This document shows, one piece after another, positions 1 through 6,884 of a stretch of DNA of 34,545 nucleotides. Numbering within the stretch: position 1 is the first letter of the stretch; the number at the start of each line of letters is the position of its first letter. Source of the DNA: Patescibacteria group bacterium (GTDB taxonomy: Bacteria > Patescibacteriota > Minisyncoccia > Phycocordibacterales > UBA1006). The stretch spans positions 1-34,545 of the forward strand of contig JAQBQS010000002.1 in the NCBI GenBank assembly GCA_028286885.1. Direction: 5' to 3'. The translations under genes and the position numbers were made by a program. The notes under the pieces are model-generated. The model was not told the DNA's origin, did not search any database, and saw only the letters and a program-made list of their open reading frames with translations.

Positions 1-740
1 TCCAGTGTGTAAATCCAATCTTCCTCTTCATCAGGATTTTGCTTCTTCTGTTCGAGAAGCCACTGCAGATATCCTTTGTCGGTCGCAGCGACATCGGCGA
101 CTTTCTTGCCGACATGCTTGCCGAACATGAAAGTCGTGACCATCGAAGGCTTCGACGAAATCTCGAACATCTTTTCCAAAACTTTCGGATCGCAACAGGT
201 ATCATCCTCCGCAACTTCGATACCGAGCTCCTTGGCCATGGATTTGTACAGGCGAGGGAAGAGCTCGCACAAAACCTTGATGTCGCCGAGAGCGTCATGC
301 GCCTGGGCGTCGATTTCCATTTCCAAGAAGTAGCGCAAGAACTGCAGATTGTACCTTGGGATTTTTCCGTCGGCATCCAAATAACGAGCAACCTTCAATG
401 TACAAATATAATTCTTTGAATGAATATTTTCATGAGCAAGCATTCCCAAGTCGAACTTGGCATTATGCGCAACCATGACAGAATTTTCTTGTTCCAATAA
501 ATCTTTGATGCGTAAAAAATCATCGCAATCTTTGAAAGCGGGCTTATCGTCAACCATTTTATTGGTGATATGCGTCACAGCCGACGCCTCAGGCGGAATT
601 TTTCTGCCCGGATTAAAGAGCTCATTGTACGTTTCAATGATTTCTCCGTCGACTTTTGAAATGAACGCCAATTGGCACAGCCGGTCATCTTGGCCAATGC
701 CGGTTGTTTCGGTGTCGAGGAAAATAAGAGTCGTTTTCAT
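1..740 (-). CDS. DEDDh 3'-5' exonuclease (DnaQ/ExoX-like), C-terminus cut by window edge
   Basis: Not in the ORF track because it runs off the left edge; I read it on the minus strand from ATG 740. The N-terminus MKTTLIFLDTETTGIGQDDR holds the ExoI motif (DTETTG). Further on are VAHNAKFDLGML (ExoII) and an HDALGDIKVL block (ExoIII, His and Asp), giving the DEDDh set. After the nuclease domain a segment like KPSMVTTFMFGKHVGKKVADV followed by GYLQWLLEQ resembles the small C-terminal domain seen in exodeoxyribonuclease X-type proteins. Such enzymes trim 3' ends in repair or proofreading. A -10 TAGAAT preceded by TGT (748-756) lies 7 nt before the ATG, so the mRNA is probably leaderless. The exact subfamily is inferred. 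Confidence 0.88.
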   Translation of the reverse strand, partial: MKTTLIFLDTETTGIGQDDRLCQLAFISKVDGEIIETYNELFNPGRKIPPEASAVTHITNKMVDDKPAFKDCDDFLRIKDLLEQENSVMVAHNAKFDLGMLAHENIHSKNYICTLKVARYLDADGKIPRYNLQFLRYFLEMEIDAQAHDALGDIKVLCELFPRLYKSMAKELGIEVAEDDTCCDPKVLEKMFEISSKPSMVTTFMFGKHVGKKVADVAATDKGYLQWLLEQKKQNPDEEEDWIYTL

Positions 741-767
741 AAAAGGTATTCTAACATATAAATTTAT

Positions 768-795
768 TTGACAGGCGGGCTTTTTCCAGTATTCT
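768..795 (+). promoter_or_regulatory. Sigma70-type promoter TTGACA-N16-TATTCT
   Basis: TTGACA at 768-773 and TATTCT at 790-795 are separated by 16 nt. Transcription would start near 802, about 19 nt before the small ORF at 821. It is back to back with the leaderless promoter of the exonuclease gene. Confidence 0.6.
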
Positions 796-820
796 TGAAC
801 TAAATCTAAAAAGAAAAGTT

Positions 821-991
821 ATGAGTAAAAGCAGAGTCAGATTCGTAATATTAGACGGCAAGGTAATCTATCCTAGGATGCTCCATTCCCAAGAAGTCAG
901 CTGCGTACCAGGAGCTTTCGCAGAAACGGTTGCGCCGATGGGAAACCTGAGAAATCCCGAATCCCTCAGGGTGGCTGCGCTCGTCATTTAA
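821..991 (+). CDS. Small hypothetical protein (56 aa)
   Basis: This ORF is too short for the track. It starts MSKSRVRFVILDGKVIYPRM and ends RVAALVI. I do not recognise the family; no membrane segment or metal motif is visible. Support comes from its surroundings: a near-consensus promoter at 768-795, a purine-rich stretch (AAGAAAAG) just before the ATG, and a hairpin terminator directly after the TAA. The transcript would be only about 220 nt, so a non-coding RNA with a chance ORF is the main alternative. Confidence 0.5.
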   Translation: MSKSRVRFVILDGKVIYPRMLHSQEVSCVPGAFAETVAPMGNLRNPESLRVAALVI

Positions 992-1022
992 AAACAGGAC
1001 CTTTGCGTCCTTTTTCTTTTTT
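992..1022 (+). terminator. Intrinsic terminator after the 56-aa ORF
   Basis: AGGAC (996-1000), a six-base loop, then GTCCT (1007-1011) followed by a long T-rich tract. Confidence 0.6.
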
Positions 1023-1047
1023 TAAAAAATTGGTATAGTATCGCCAT

Positions 1048-1500
1048 ATGTCACTCCAAACACAGATCAAAGACTCACTCAAGGAAGCGATGAAAAACAA
1101 GGATGCCGTCAGGTTATCAGTCGTTCGCGGATTGTCATCAGCGTTCATGAACGAGCTCGTAGCAACGAGCCGAATGCCTCAGGACGAATTGTCTGATGAG
1201 GAAGTCATCGCAGTCATCACGCGCGAAGCAAAGCGACGCAAGGATTCAATTAACCAGTATGTCGAAGGAAGCCGCGAAGAACTCGCCGAAGACGAAAAGG
1301 CCGAACTTGCCATCTTGCAAGAATATCTGCCGACCATGATGACGCAGGACGAGATCCGACCATTGGCTGAAGCAAAGATTGCAGAAATGGGAGCTGACAA
1401 AACCAAGGCCGGCCAGATCACAGGTGCGTTGATGAAGGATTTGAAAGGCAAGGCTGACGGAACTGATGTGAAGGCTGTTATTGATTCATTACTCGCGTAA
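1048..1500 (+). CDS. GatB/YqeY domain protein
   Basis: 150 aa, full length for stand-alone YqeY proteins. The helical N-terminal part (SLQTQIKDSLKEAMKNKD, then VVRGLSSAFMNE) and the C-terminal tail-like domain (KAGQITGALMKDLKGKADGTDVKAVIDSLL) match the family; the latter half is homologous to the C-terminal domain of GatB that contacts tRNA. Its role is not settled, but a link to tRNA-dependent amidation is usual. TATAGT (1034-1039), extended by TGG, is 8 nt before the ATG and there is no SD, so the mRNA is probably leaderless. The next gene follows after 11 nt, so the two are likely co-transcribed. Confidence 0.92.
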   Translation: MSLQTQIKDSLKEAMKNKDAVRLSVVRGLSSAFMNELVATSRMPQDELSDEEVIAVITREAKRRKDSINQYVEGSREELAEDEKAELAILQEYLPTMMTQDEIRPLAEAKIAEMGADKTKAGQITGALMKDLKGKADGTDVKAVIDSLLA

Positions 1501-1511
1501 TTTAAACACCT

Positions 1512-1859
1512 ATGTTCATTATTAAAGCAATTGTTCGATGGCTTGTACTCTCGGGCGCAGTCGTGCTCGCGGAGGTATTGGTTCCGGGAATTCATCTCTC
1601 TGGTACCGTTTGGATTACAGCGCTTGCCGTAGGCCTCGTTCTCGGACTTATTAACGCGCTCGTAAAGCCGATTCTCTCGATCGTTTCGATTCCGATCAAC
1701 CTGATCACGCTCGGACTGTTCAGCTTCATCCTAAACGCGCTCCTGTTTTGGGCGACGTCATACTTTGTTCCGGCGTTCACGATCACGGGATTCCTCCCGG
1801 CACTTCTCGGATCGATCGTCGTATCAATCGTGATGTGGATCGAGCATTTGATTTTTTAA
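1512..1859 (+). CDS. Phage holin family 4 (YvlD-like) membrane protein
   Basis: 115 aa with four hydrophobic helices: about residues 3-24, 32-50, 58-80 and 88-112. The motif block GLVLGLINALVKPIL followed by P-rich SIPINLITLGLFSFILNALLFW is characteristic of the four-TM holin superfamily IV/YvlD proteins, which are chromosomal in many bacteria and are not evidence of a prophage. Function is unclear, probably envelope related. It lies 11 nt after yqeY with no SD; AAACACCT immediately precedes the ATG. Transcription ends at the hairpin 1873-1900. Confidence 0.88.
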   Translation: MFIIKAIVRWLVLSGAVVLAEVLVPGIHLSGTVWITALAVGLVLGLINALVKPILSIVSIPINLITLGLFSFILNALLFWATSYFVPAFTITGFLPALLGSIVVSIVMWIEHLIF

Positions 1860-1872
1860 TTTTTAAGAATGC

Positions 1873-1900
1873 AAAACCGCACCTTAGTTGGTGCGGTTTT
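1873..1900. terminator. Bidirectional terminator holding a stop codon in its loop
   Basis: Perfect 11-bp arms AAAACCGCACC (1873-1883) and GGTGCGGTTTT (1890-1900) with a 6-nt loop. The minus-strand stop of the next gene (1884-1886) occupies the loop, so the hairpin encodes that protein's last residues. Confidence 0.85.
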
Positions 1901-2351
1901 CGTGCGAGAGGCTGTTGAGATTTGTCCGAAAAATCAAATAATCGGCAGGATGCTTGTCATCAAAGTTTTTAGCCCACGTTCCGATTTCCTGATCCAGCTC
2001 GTCAATGCGACGCGATATTGCATCGTAGGAATCAATAGCTTCGTGCGATTTTGGAACGTAGGCAATCTCAAGCTGTTTCTCATCTAAAAATTCATGGACC
2101 GATCCTTTGATTTTTGAGAGAGATTGAAGCTTCTGATTGAGTCTGGCCTTCTCCTTGAAGAGAACAAGAACGTTATTCAATTCGATCATCACTTCATGAT
2201 CTGATGACTCATCAAGCGTCATTGTTTTCAAATAATCTTCGATATAGGCGATTTCTCGCCGCATATCGTCGATATTCATAGCCTCAAATGCGAGCGTATC
2301 ATGCAAATGCTCCATTTCAGGCGAAACGTGGTTGAATTTAGGTGTTTCCAT
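1884..2351 (-). CDS. Hypothetical acidic helical/coiled-coil protein
   Basis: 155 aa, no signal peptide or membrane segment. Most of the sequence is predicted-helical and charged (MRREIAYIEDYLKTM, then KEKARLNQKLQSLSKIK, then AISRRIDELDQEIGTW), with heptad-like spacing suggesting a coiled coil. I do not recognise a family. TATTCT (2359-2364 on the minus strand, extended by TGG) sits 7 nt before the ATG, predicting a leaderless mRNA. The C-terminal ENRTN and the stop lie within the terminator hairpin shared with the convergent gene. Confidence 0.75.
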   Translation of the reverse strand: METPKFNHVSPEMEHLHDTLAFEAMNIDDMRREIAYIEDYLKTMTLDESSDHEVMIELNNVLVLFKEKARLNQKLQSLSKIKGSVHEFLDEKQLEIAYVPKSHEAIDSYDAISRRIDELDQEIGTWAKNFDDKHPADYLIFRTNLNSLSHENRTN

Positions 2352-2372
2352 ATATCCAAGAATACCACAATC

Positions 2373-2391
2373 AAAAATCCCCGAAAGGGGA
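2373..2391 (-). terminator. Terminator of the secreted PG-binding gene
   Basis: On the minus strand TCCCC-TTTC-GGGGA is followed by a T run, 14 nt after the stop codon at 2405. Confidence 0.65.
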
Positions 2392-2404
2392 CTTGGATTT
2401 CAGA

Positions 2405-3100
2405 TTATTGCTGCGCCTGCGCGACCAGCCACTGATTAATGACGTTGCGCGAACCGCTGCCGATAACGCCGTCAGCTGTTACATTTTGCGCAAGCTGGAA
2501 CTTGATGACGCCGACAAGCATCGGAATATCAAATGTCGTACTTGCAGAATTCGTCATGTATCCGTGCGCGACGAGAAACTTTTTCAGAATCAGAACATCG
2601 GGAGTCTTTGCCTGAAACGAAAGATTTTTTGTGATCGTCGGAACCGTTGACTGATCCAGTTTTGTCGAGAATAAGAATGCCGGCATGTCGTACTTGATAT
2701 AAATCGCCGTGCACGGAGTATCGGTAATGCACTGACGGATTGCCCGATAGCCGAGCCACACGGCGTACTTCTGATTTGATTTCAAACCTGTGATGGAAAT
2801 AGGGCGGAGCGGATTCGTATCAAGCGTATATTCGAAAGGGATTTCTTTTTCCATTCCATTGATCGCAGGTTTTGATCCCTCAGATGAAGATACTGCGCGG
2901 TACTTGATCCGGATTGCCTGGCGGCTCTGAATGCCGGGAGTGTACTGGTCATCGCCGACACTGATGGCAACCGTCGCGCTCGTTTGCGTGATATTTTGAA
3001 ACTGAAGCGTGGTAGGGCCTGTTGTAAAATCTGCACTGGCAAAGGGAGCTGCTGAAAAACAAATAATGGGAACGAGGAGAAATGGAATTAGCTTTTTCAT
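2405..3100 (-). CDS. Secreted protein with Fn3-like and peptidoglycan-binding-like domains
   Basis: 231 aa. Residues 1-23 form a signal peptide (MKKLIPFLLVPIICFSAAPF, then ASA before the cut). Residues about 25-145 look like a beta-sandwich: TTLQFQNITQTSATVAISV and SITGLKSNQKYAVWLGYR are typical of fibronectin type III strands. Residues about 165-226 (VLILKKFLVAHGYM, VIKFQLAQNVTADGVIGSGSRNVIN) match the PG_binding_1 fold, in which the TADGVIG segment is typical. It probably sits outside the membrane bound to the cell wall. TATACT, 8 nt before its ATG, is shared with the divergent MYG1 gene. Confidence 0.82.
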   Translation of the reverse strand: MKKLIPFLLVPIICFSAAPFASADFTTGPTTLQFQNITQTSATVAISVGDDQYTPGIQSRQAIRIKYRAVSSSEGSKPAINGMEKEIPFEYTLDTNPLRPISITGLKSNQKYAVWLGYRAIRQCITDTPCTAIYIKYDMPAFLFSTKLDQSTVPTITKNLSFQAKTPDVLILKKFLVAHGYMTNSASTTFDIPMLVGVIKFQLAQNVTADGVIGSGSRNVINQWLVAQAQQ

Positions 3101-3124
3101 ACGGAATCAGTATACTCGATGGAT
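3101..3124. promoter_or_regulatory. Minimal bidirectional promoter with palindromic -10 (AGTATACT)
   Basis: AGTATACT at 3109-3116 reads the same on both strands. The plus TATACT (3111-3116) is 8 nt from ATG 3125 and the minus TATACT (3114-3109) is 8 nt from ATG 3100. The whole space between the two starts is 24 bp, so both mRNAs should be leaderless and only one polymerase can occupy the site at a time. Confidence 0.7.
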
Positions 3125-4045
3125 ATGAAAAAACTAGTCACGCACAGCCAAGGATTCCACGCGGACGACGTTGTCGCGTACGCGATCCTCAAAGAAGTCC
3201 TGACCAAGCGCGGGGACACGTGGACACTGGAGCGTTCGCGCGACCGGGCGGTTATCGACGCCGCGGACATCGCGTTCGACATCGGCGAAGAATATGATCC
3301 ATCAAGAAACCGATACGATCATCACCAGCGCGGACGGGCAGGTGCGCGCGAGAACGGCGTACTTTACGCATCAGCCGGATTAATATGGAAGCACTTCGGC
3401 CGCGAATTATGTCCCGACACCAAAACATGGGCTGCGGTAGATCGCAATGTCATCCAGGAATTCGACGCGGGCGACAATGGCCAGGCGTACCTGGGAGGAC
3501 TCGTTTTTCCAAATTCAGGATATACGGATCTCGCAATCCACATTGCATATTTTGAGCCAACCATGTTCGAGAAAAAGACGCCCGAGATCCTTGCCGATGC
3601 ATTCGAGGAAGCTTCCGAATTCGCCCGGGGAATCATTGTTCGCGCAATTCATAACGAAGCGGCGCTCGAGAGAGCGTTTGCTGAAGCAACCGAGGTTTAT
3701 AAAAATTCCAAAGACAAGAAGATTCTGATTTTCAAGAAAAATTATGAACGGCCCATATGGCGTCAGATGGCCGCCTATCCAGAACCAATATTCATTATTT
3801 ATTTGAATGAAAAAGGAGGCCGAACTGACGATTGGAGAGTCGAGGCAGTTCCTGTCAGTTTTCGAAATTTCGCATCGAGAAAATATGCACCCGAATCGTG
3901 GAGAGGATTGCCCGAAGAAAGCGAGGAACTTCGCGCAGTAACGGGCGTTCCCGACGTTCGGTTTTGCCATCCGTCCGGATTCCTGTTTGGCGCGAAAAGT
4001 TTCGAAGGCGCATTAAAGCTTGCCAAGATGGCATTAGCTGATTAA
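3125..4045 (+). CDS. MYG1 family (UPF0160) putative metal-dependent hydrolase, copy 1
   Basis: 306 aa. The N-terminal GFHADDVVAYAIL, AFDIGEEYD and NRYDHHQRGRAGAREN blocks carry the metal-binding HxDD, D and DHH residues of the MYG1 family, related to DHH phosphoesterases; eukaryotic MYG1 is a 3'-5' RNA exonuclease. The C-terminal WRVEAVPVS and FCHPSGFLFGAKSFEGALKLAK blocks are also family signatures. The track start at 3119 lies 2 nt behind the -10 box; ATG 3125 is the better start, since it fits the promoter spacing and aligns with the paralog's MKKLVTH. The second copy follows after 8 nt. Bacterial function is not established. Confidence 0.9.
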   Translation: MKKLVTHSQGFHADDVVAYAILKEVLTKRGDTWTLERSRDRAVIDAADIAFDIGEEYDPSRNRYDHHQRGRAGARENGVLYASAGLIWKHFGRELCPDTKTWAAVDRNVIQEFDAGDNGQAYLGGLVFPNSGYTDLAIHIAYFEPTMFEKKTPEILADAFEEASEFARGIIVRAIHNEAALERAFAEATEVYKNSKDKKILIFKKNYERPIWRQMAAYPEPIFIIYLNEKGGRTDDWRVEAVPVSFRNFASRKYAPESWRGLPEESEELRAVTGVPDVRFCHPSGFLFGAKSFEGALKLAKMALAD

Positions 4046-4053
4046 AAAATATT

Positions 4054-4959
4054 ATGAAAAAACTTGTAACTCACAACCAAGGATTCCATGCTGACGACGT
4101 GATGGCGTACGCCATTTTGAAAGAAGTTTTAACCAAGCGTGGCGAATCCTGGGAAATTGTTCGCAGCCGTGACCAGGCTGTCGTTGAATCGGCTGATATT
4201 GCATTTGATATCGGATACGAATACGATGTAGTAAGAAACCGATATGACCATCACCAAACCGGTCGTGCAGGAGCCCGTCCTAACGGTGTCCTGTATGCAT
4301 CCGCAGGTTTGATATGGAACCATTTCGGCCGGGAGCTTTGTCCATCAGAACATGTGTGGGGGGAGATTGACAAATGCTTAATCCAAGAAATCGATGCCAT
4401 CGACAGCGGACAGGATTACATGGGCCAATTTAAATTTTCAGACTTCGGATATACAAGCCTGACAATTCATATTGCGCGATTTGAATCCATGATCATCGGT
4501 GAAAAAACGCCCGAAGTTCTATTGAAAAGTTTTGAGGAAGCTTCTGAATTCGCGCGCGGCATCCTCGTTCGTGCAATTAAGGATGGTGAAAAACTCGCAC
4601 AGGCGTTTGCAGAAGCGTCTGAAATTTACAAAAATTCCGCAGATAAGCAGCTTCCTATATTCAAGAAAAACTACGGGCGCCCCGTATGGAAATTGCTTTC
4701 TGAATTCCCGGAAATGATCTTTACGGTTTACTTTAATGAGAAAAATGACGATTGGCGCGTCGAGGCGATTCCATTGTCTCCGATACTTTTGGAGGCTCGA
4801 AAATACGCACCCGAACCATGGCGAGGTTTGCAGTTCGACGAGCTCCAGACTGTCTCTGGAGTAAGCGACGCAACATTTTGCCATCCTTCGGGATTTCTCT
4901 TCGGGGCAAAAAGTTTCGAGGGCGCGATGACCCTTGCCAAAAAAGCACTTTTAATGTAA
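4054..4959 (+). CDS. MYG1 family (UPF0160) putative metal-dependent hydrolase, copy 2
   Basis: 301 aa, collinear with copy 1 from the first residue (MKKLVTHNQGFHADDVMAYA) to the last block (FCHPSGFLFGAKSFEGA). All metal ligands are kept (HADD, FDIGYEYD, RYDHHQTGRAGAR). The divergence between copies is spread along the length and both are intact, so this is an old tandem duplication and not an assembly repeat. It lies 8 nt behind copy 1 with no SD, so it probably depends on the same transcript. The stop codon lies in the terminator hairpin 4939-4969. Confidence 0.9.
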   Translation: MKKLVTHNQGFHADDVMAYAILKEVLTKRGESWEIVRSRDQAVVESADIAFDIGYEYDVVRNRYDHHQTGRAGARPNGVLYASAGLIWNHFGRELCPSEHVWGEIDKCLIQEIDAIDSGQDYMGQFKFSDFGYTSLTIHIARFESMIIGEKTPEVLLKSFEEASEFARGILVRAIKDGEKLAQAFAEASEIYKNSADKQLPIFKKNYGRPVWKLLSEFPEMIFTVYFNEKNDDWRVEAIPLSPILLEARKYAPEPWRGLQFDELQTVSGVSDATFCHPSGFLFGAKSFEGAMTLAKKALLM

Positions 4960-4969
4960 AGTGCTTTTT
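4939..4969 (+). terminator. Terminator overlapping the end of MYG1 copy 2
   Basis: A/T-flanked perfect stem AAAAGCACTTT (4941-4951) / AAAGTGCTTTT (4958-4968) with loop TAATGT. The stop TAA at 4957-4959 spans the loop and right arm. The hairpin ends only 7 nt before the obg ATG. Confidence 0.75.
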
Positions 4970-4975
4970 ACATTT

Positions 4976-5956
4976 ATGGCACTTCTCGATGAAATTACAA
5001 TTTATGTAAAGGCCGGAAAGGGTGGCGAAGGCGTCGTCCGTTGGCGACAGGAAAAAGGAAAGCCTCTCTCTGGTCCAGGCGGCGGCAATGGCGGAAAAGG
5101 AGGCGACGTCTTTGCAGAAGCGGTACCTGATATCGCGTTTTTGGATTTCTACCGGCAATCAAAAAAATTCGCGGCGAAAAACGGCGACGCCGGATCAAAT
5201 TTCGGCAAGAAGGGCGCTGACGGCGAATCGCTCACGCTCAAGTTTCCCGTAGGATCAATTATCAAGAACCGCGAAACAGGCGAGGAATTTTCACTTGAAA
5301 AAGTCGGGGATGAAAAATTGATCCTCAAGGGTGGCCGCGGCGGACTTGGCAATGAATATTTCAAGTCATCACGAAATACGACACCCAAGGAATCAACGCC
5401 TGGGGCGATCGGCGAAGACGCAACATTTGATATCGAACTTCGATTGGTTGCGGACATCGGACTTGTCGGGCTTCCTTCCGCAGGAAAGTCGTCTATTTTG
5501 AACGCTCTCACGAATGCCAAATCAAAAGTCGCAGCATACCACTTCACGACGCTCGACCCGCATCTTGGCGCATTCTACGATTACATCATCGCGGACATTC
5601 CGGGAATCATCGAGGGCGCATCAGACGGAAAGGGACTTGGTACCAAGTTCTTGCGACACGTTTCGCGAACGCGCGTACTCGCACACGTTATGTCTTTGGA
5701 ATCAAACGACATGTCTGCGGATTACGAAACGATCCGGACTGAAATTAAAAAATACGGAAACGAACTCGATACGAAAGACGAGCTTGTCATCTTGTCGAAA
5801 AGCGATCTCGTTGACGAGAATGAACTCAAGGAAAAACTCAAAGAATTAAAAACAATTCTGAAGGGCAAAACATATTTCGTCGTCTCGATCGAGGATGCGG
5901 ATTCCATTAAGGAACTCCGAGACGGGCTTGTAAAATATTTGAATGGGAAGAAATAA
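4976..5956 (+). CDS. obgE: Obg family GTPase (ObgE/CgtA)
   Basis: 326 aa. The glycine-rich Obg domain (residues 1-155; VKAGKGGEGVVRWRQEKGKP, GGGNGGKGGDV) precedes a GTPase domain: G1 GLPSAGKSS, G2 region FTTLDPHLG, G3 DIPGIIEGA, G5-like VVSIED. G4 reads SKSD in place of the usual NKxD. Obg GTPases bind the 50S subunit and act in late ribosome assembly and stress control. There is no extra C-terminal domain. I chose ATG 4976 (MALLDEITIYVK) over 4961 because family members begin just before DEV/DEI and 4961 would lie in the upstream terminator. Confidence 0.95.
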   Translation: MALLDEITIYVKAGKGGEGVVRWRQEKGKPLSGPGGGNGGKGGDVFAEAVPDIAFLDFYRQSKKFAAKNGDAGSNFGKKGADGESLTLKFPVGSIIKNRETGEEFSLEKVGDEKLILKGGRGGLGNEYFKSSRNTTPKESTPGAIGEDATFDIELRLVADIGLVGLPSAGKSSILNALTNAKSKVAAYHFTTLDPHLGAFYDYIIADIPGIIEGASDGKGLGTKFLRHVSRTRVLAHVMSLESNDMSADYETIRTEIKKYGNELDTKDELVILSKSDLVDENELKEKLKELKTILKGKTYFVVSIEDADSIKELRDGLVKYLNGKK

Positions 5957-5980
5957 AAAACGGCCTCACAGGGCCGTTTT
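5957..5980. terminator. Bidirectional terminator between obgE and the receiver-like gene
   Basis: AAAACGGCC (5957-5965) and GGCCGTTTT (5972-5980) with a 6-nt loop. It begins right after the obgE stop, and the minus-strand stop TGA (5966-5968) is in its loop. Confidence 0.85.
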
Positions 5981-6352
5981 GAGAACAAACATTTCAATTG
6001 ATTTATACAGCCTGTCCTTGAAATCGTCTGCGAGGGCATTGCTTACCACGGATCGTACTCCCGCCATGTCGAAACTCTGGCTTTCACCCGAGCAGACAAT
6101 GATGAGAACTTGTGGATTTTTTTCCTTCGCATTTTTGACCAGTACAGGAAGACCGTCCAGTTCGCCGCGTTCTATGGACTTCCGAATATAAGGTGCGGCG
6201 ATTACAAGACAGGCATCTTCTTCTGGAACCTTATCAACCGCGTCGAGGGCACTTCTAGAATATCTGACTGTGAAATCGGGAAATTTTTCCTCCAGAGGCT
6301 TCTTGAGTTCTTTGAAAAATATTTTTCGGTCATCGCATATGATTACTTCCAT
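5966..6352 (-). CDS. Degenerate response-regulator receiver-like protein
   Basis: 128 aa, a single receiver-sized domain. The start MEVIICDDRKIF gives the first beta strand with the acidic DD pair, and VLIIVCSGES gives the strand with the conserved Ser/Thr. The strand that should end in the phosphoacceptor Asp reads ACLVIAAP, so Ala replaces Asp. It may be a pseudo-receiver working without phosphorylation. No output domain and no histidine kinase gene is nearby. The receiver assignment is inferred from the pattern and length. Its last codons (KTAL, stop) lie in the shared terminator. Confidence 0.6.
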   Translation of the reverse strand: MEVIICDDRKIFFKELKKPLEEKFPDFTVRYSRSALDAVDKVPEEDACLVIAAPYIRKSIERGELDGLPVLVKNAKEKNPQVLIIVCSGESQSFDMAGVRSVVSNALADDFKDRLYKSIEMFVLKTAL

Positions 6353-6418
6353 ATTGTATTGTTTTTAGAAACATTAGCATTATCGGGAGAAAGAGCAAGT
6401 TGTGAGAATGGTGAGAAA

Positions 6419-6448
6419 TAAAAAAGCAGCTCATCTGAGCTGCTTTTT
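6419..6448. terminator. Terminator of the small lipoprotein gene
   Basis: AAAAAGCAGCTCA and TGAGCTGCTTTTT flank a two-base centre, with A and T runs on both sides. It terminates the minus-strand gene ending at 6454; no plus-strand gene ends here. Confidence 0.75.
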
Positions 6449-6453
6449 GAAAT

Positions 6454-6792
6454 TTATTTTTTCTGATATCTGCATGAAATGTAACGCCTGTGCTGATATT
6501 CCCATCCTGCGGTGTCAACTACTTCGACGGCAACCCATAAAATGCTGTCGTGCGAAATATAAAGCGATTTCAGGGTATCGTTTAGATGCATCTCGGAAGA
6601 ACTTACGGCGGAGACTTTTTCTATCGCTCCGCTAGGATATTGGAAATAAAAGTCGACATATGTTCCATTGCTACGGATTTCTTTTAGCAGGCTCATGACT
6701 GGGTACTCGCGCACAAAATAATCTGTATGCCTGCATGAGTTGAGAAAAGTCAGCATGGCAATGCATATAGTTAGAATCATGATTTTCTTCAT
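6454..6792 (-). CDS. Hypothetical lipoprotein
   Basis: 112 aa. MKKIMILTICIAMLTFLNSC is a lipoprotein signal with lipobox LNSC, so the mature chain of about 93 residues should be lipid-anchored outside the membrane. The mature part alternates short polar and aromatic stretches (TYVDFYFQYPSG, SILWVAVEVVD) suggestive of a beta-rich domain, but I recognise no family. Upstream is very AT-rich, with a possible TATAAT about 23 nt before the ATG and no SD. The gene is transcribed away from gatB and is flanked by its own terminator. Confidence 0.75.
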   Translation of the reverse strand: MKKIMILTICIAMLTFLNSCRHTDYFVREYPVMSLLKEIRSNGTYVDFYFQYPSGAIEKVSAVSSSEMHLNDTLKSLYISHDSILWVAVEVVDTAGWEYQHRRYISCRYQKK

Positions 6793-6884
6793 ATTTTATT
6801 TTTAATTTGATTTACATTATATTATTATTTAATTTTAACTTTGTCAAGTATCTCAAAACCCCTTATTTTGATATCATAATCGGC

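Noticed and set aside
1512-1859. Prophage, from the holin-like gene
   Set aside because: Holin superfamily IV/YvlD proteins are common chromosomal genes; there are no other phage genes nearby.
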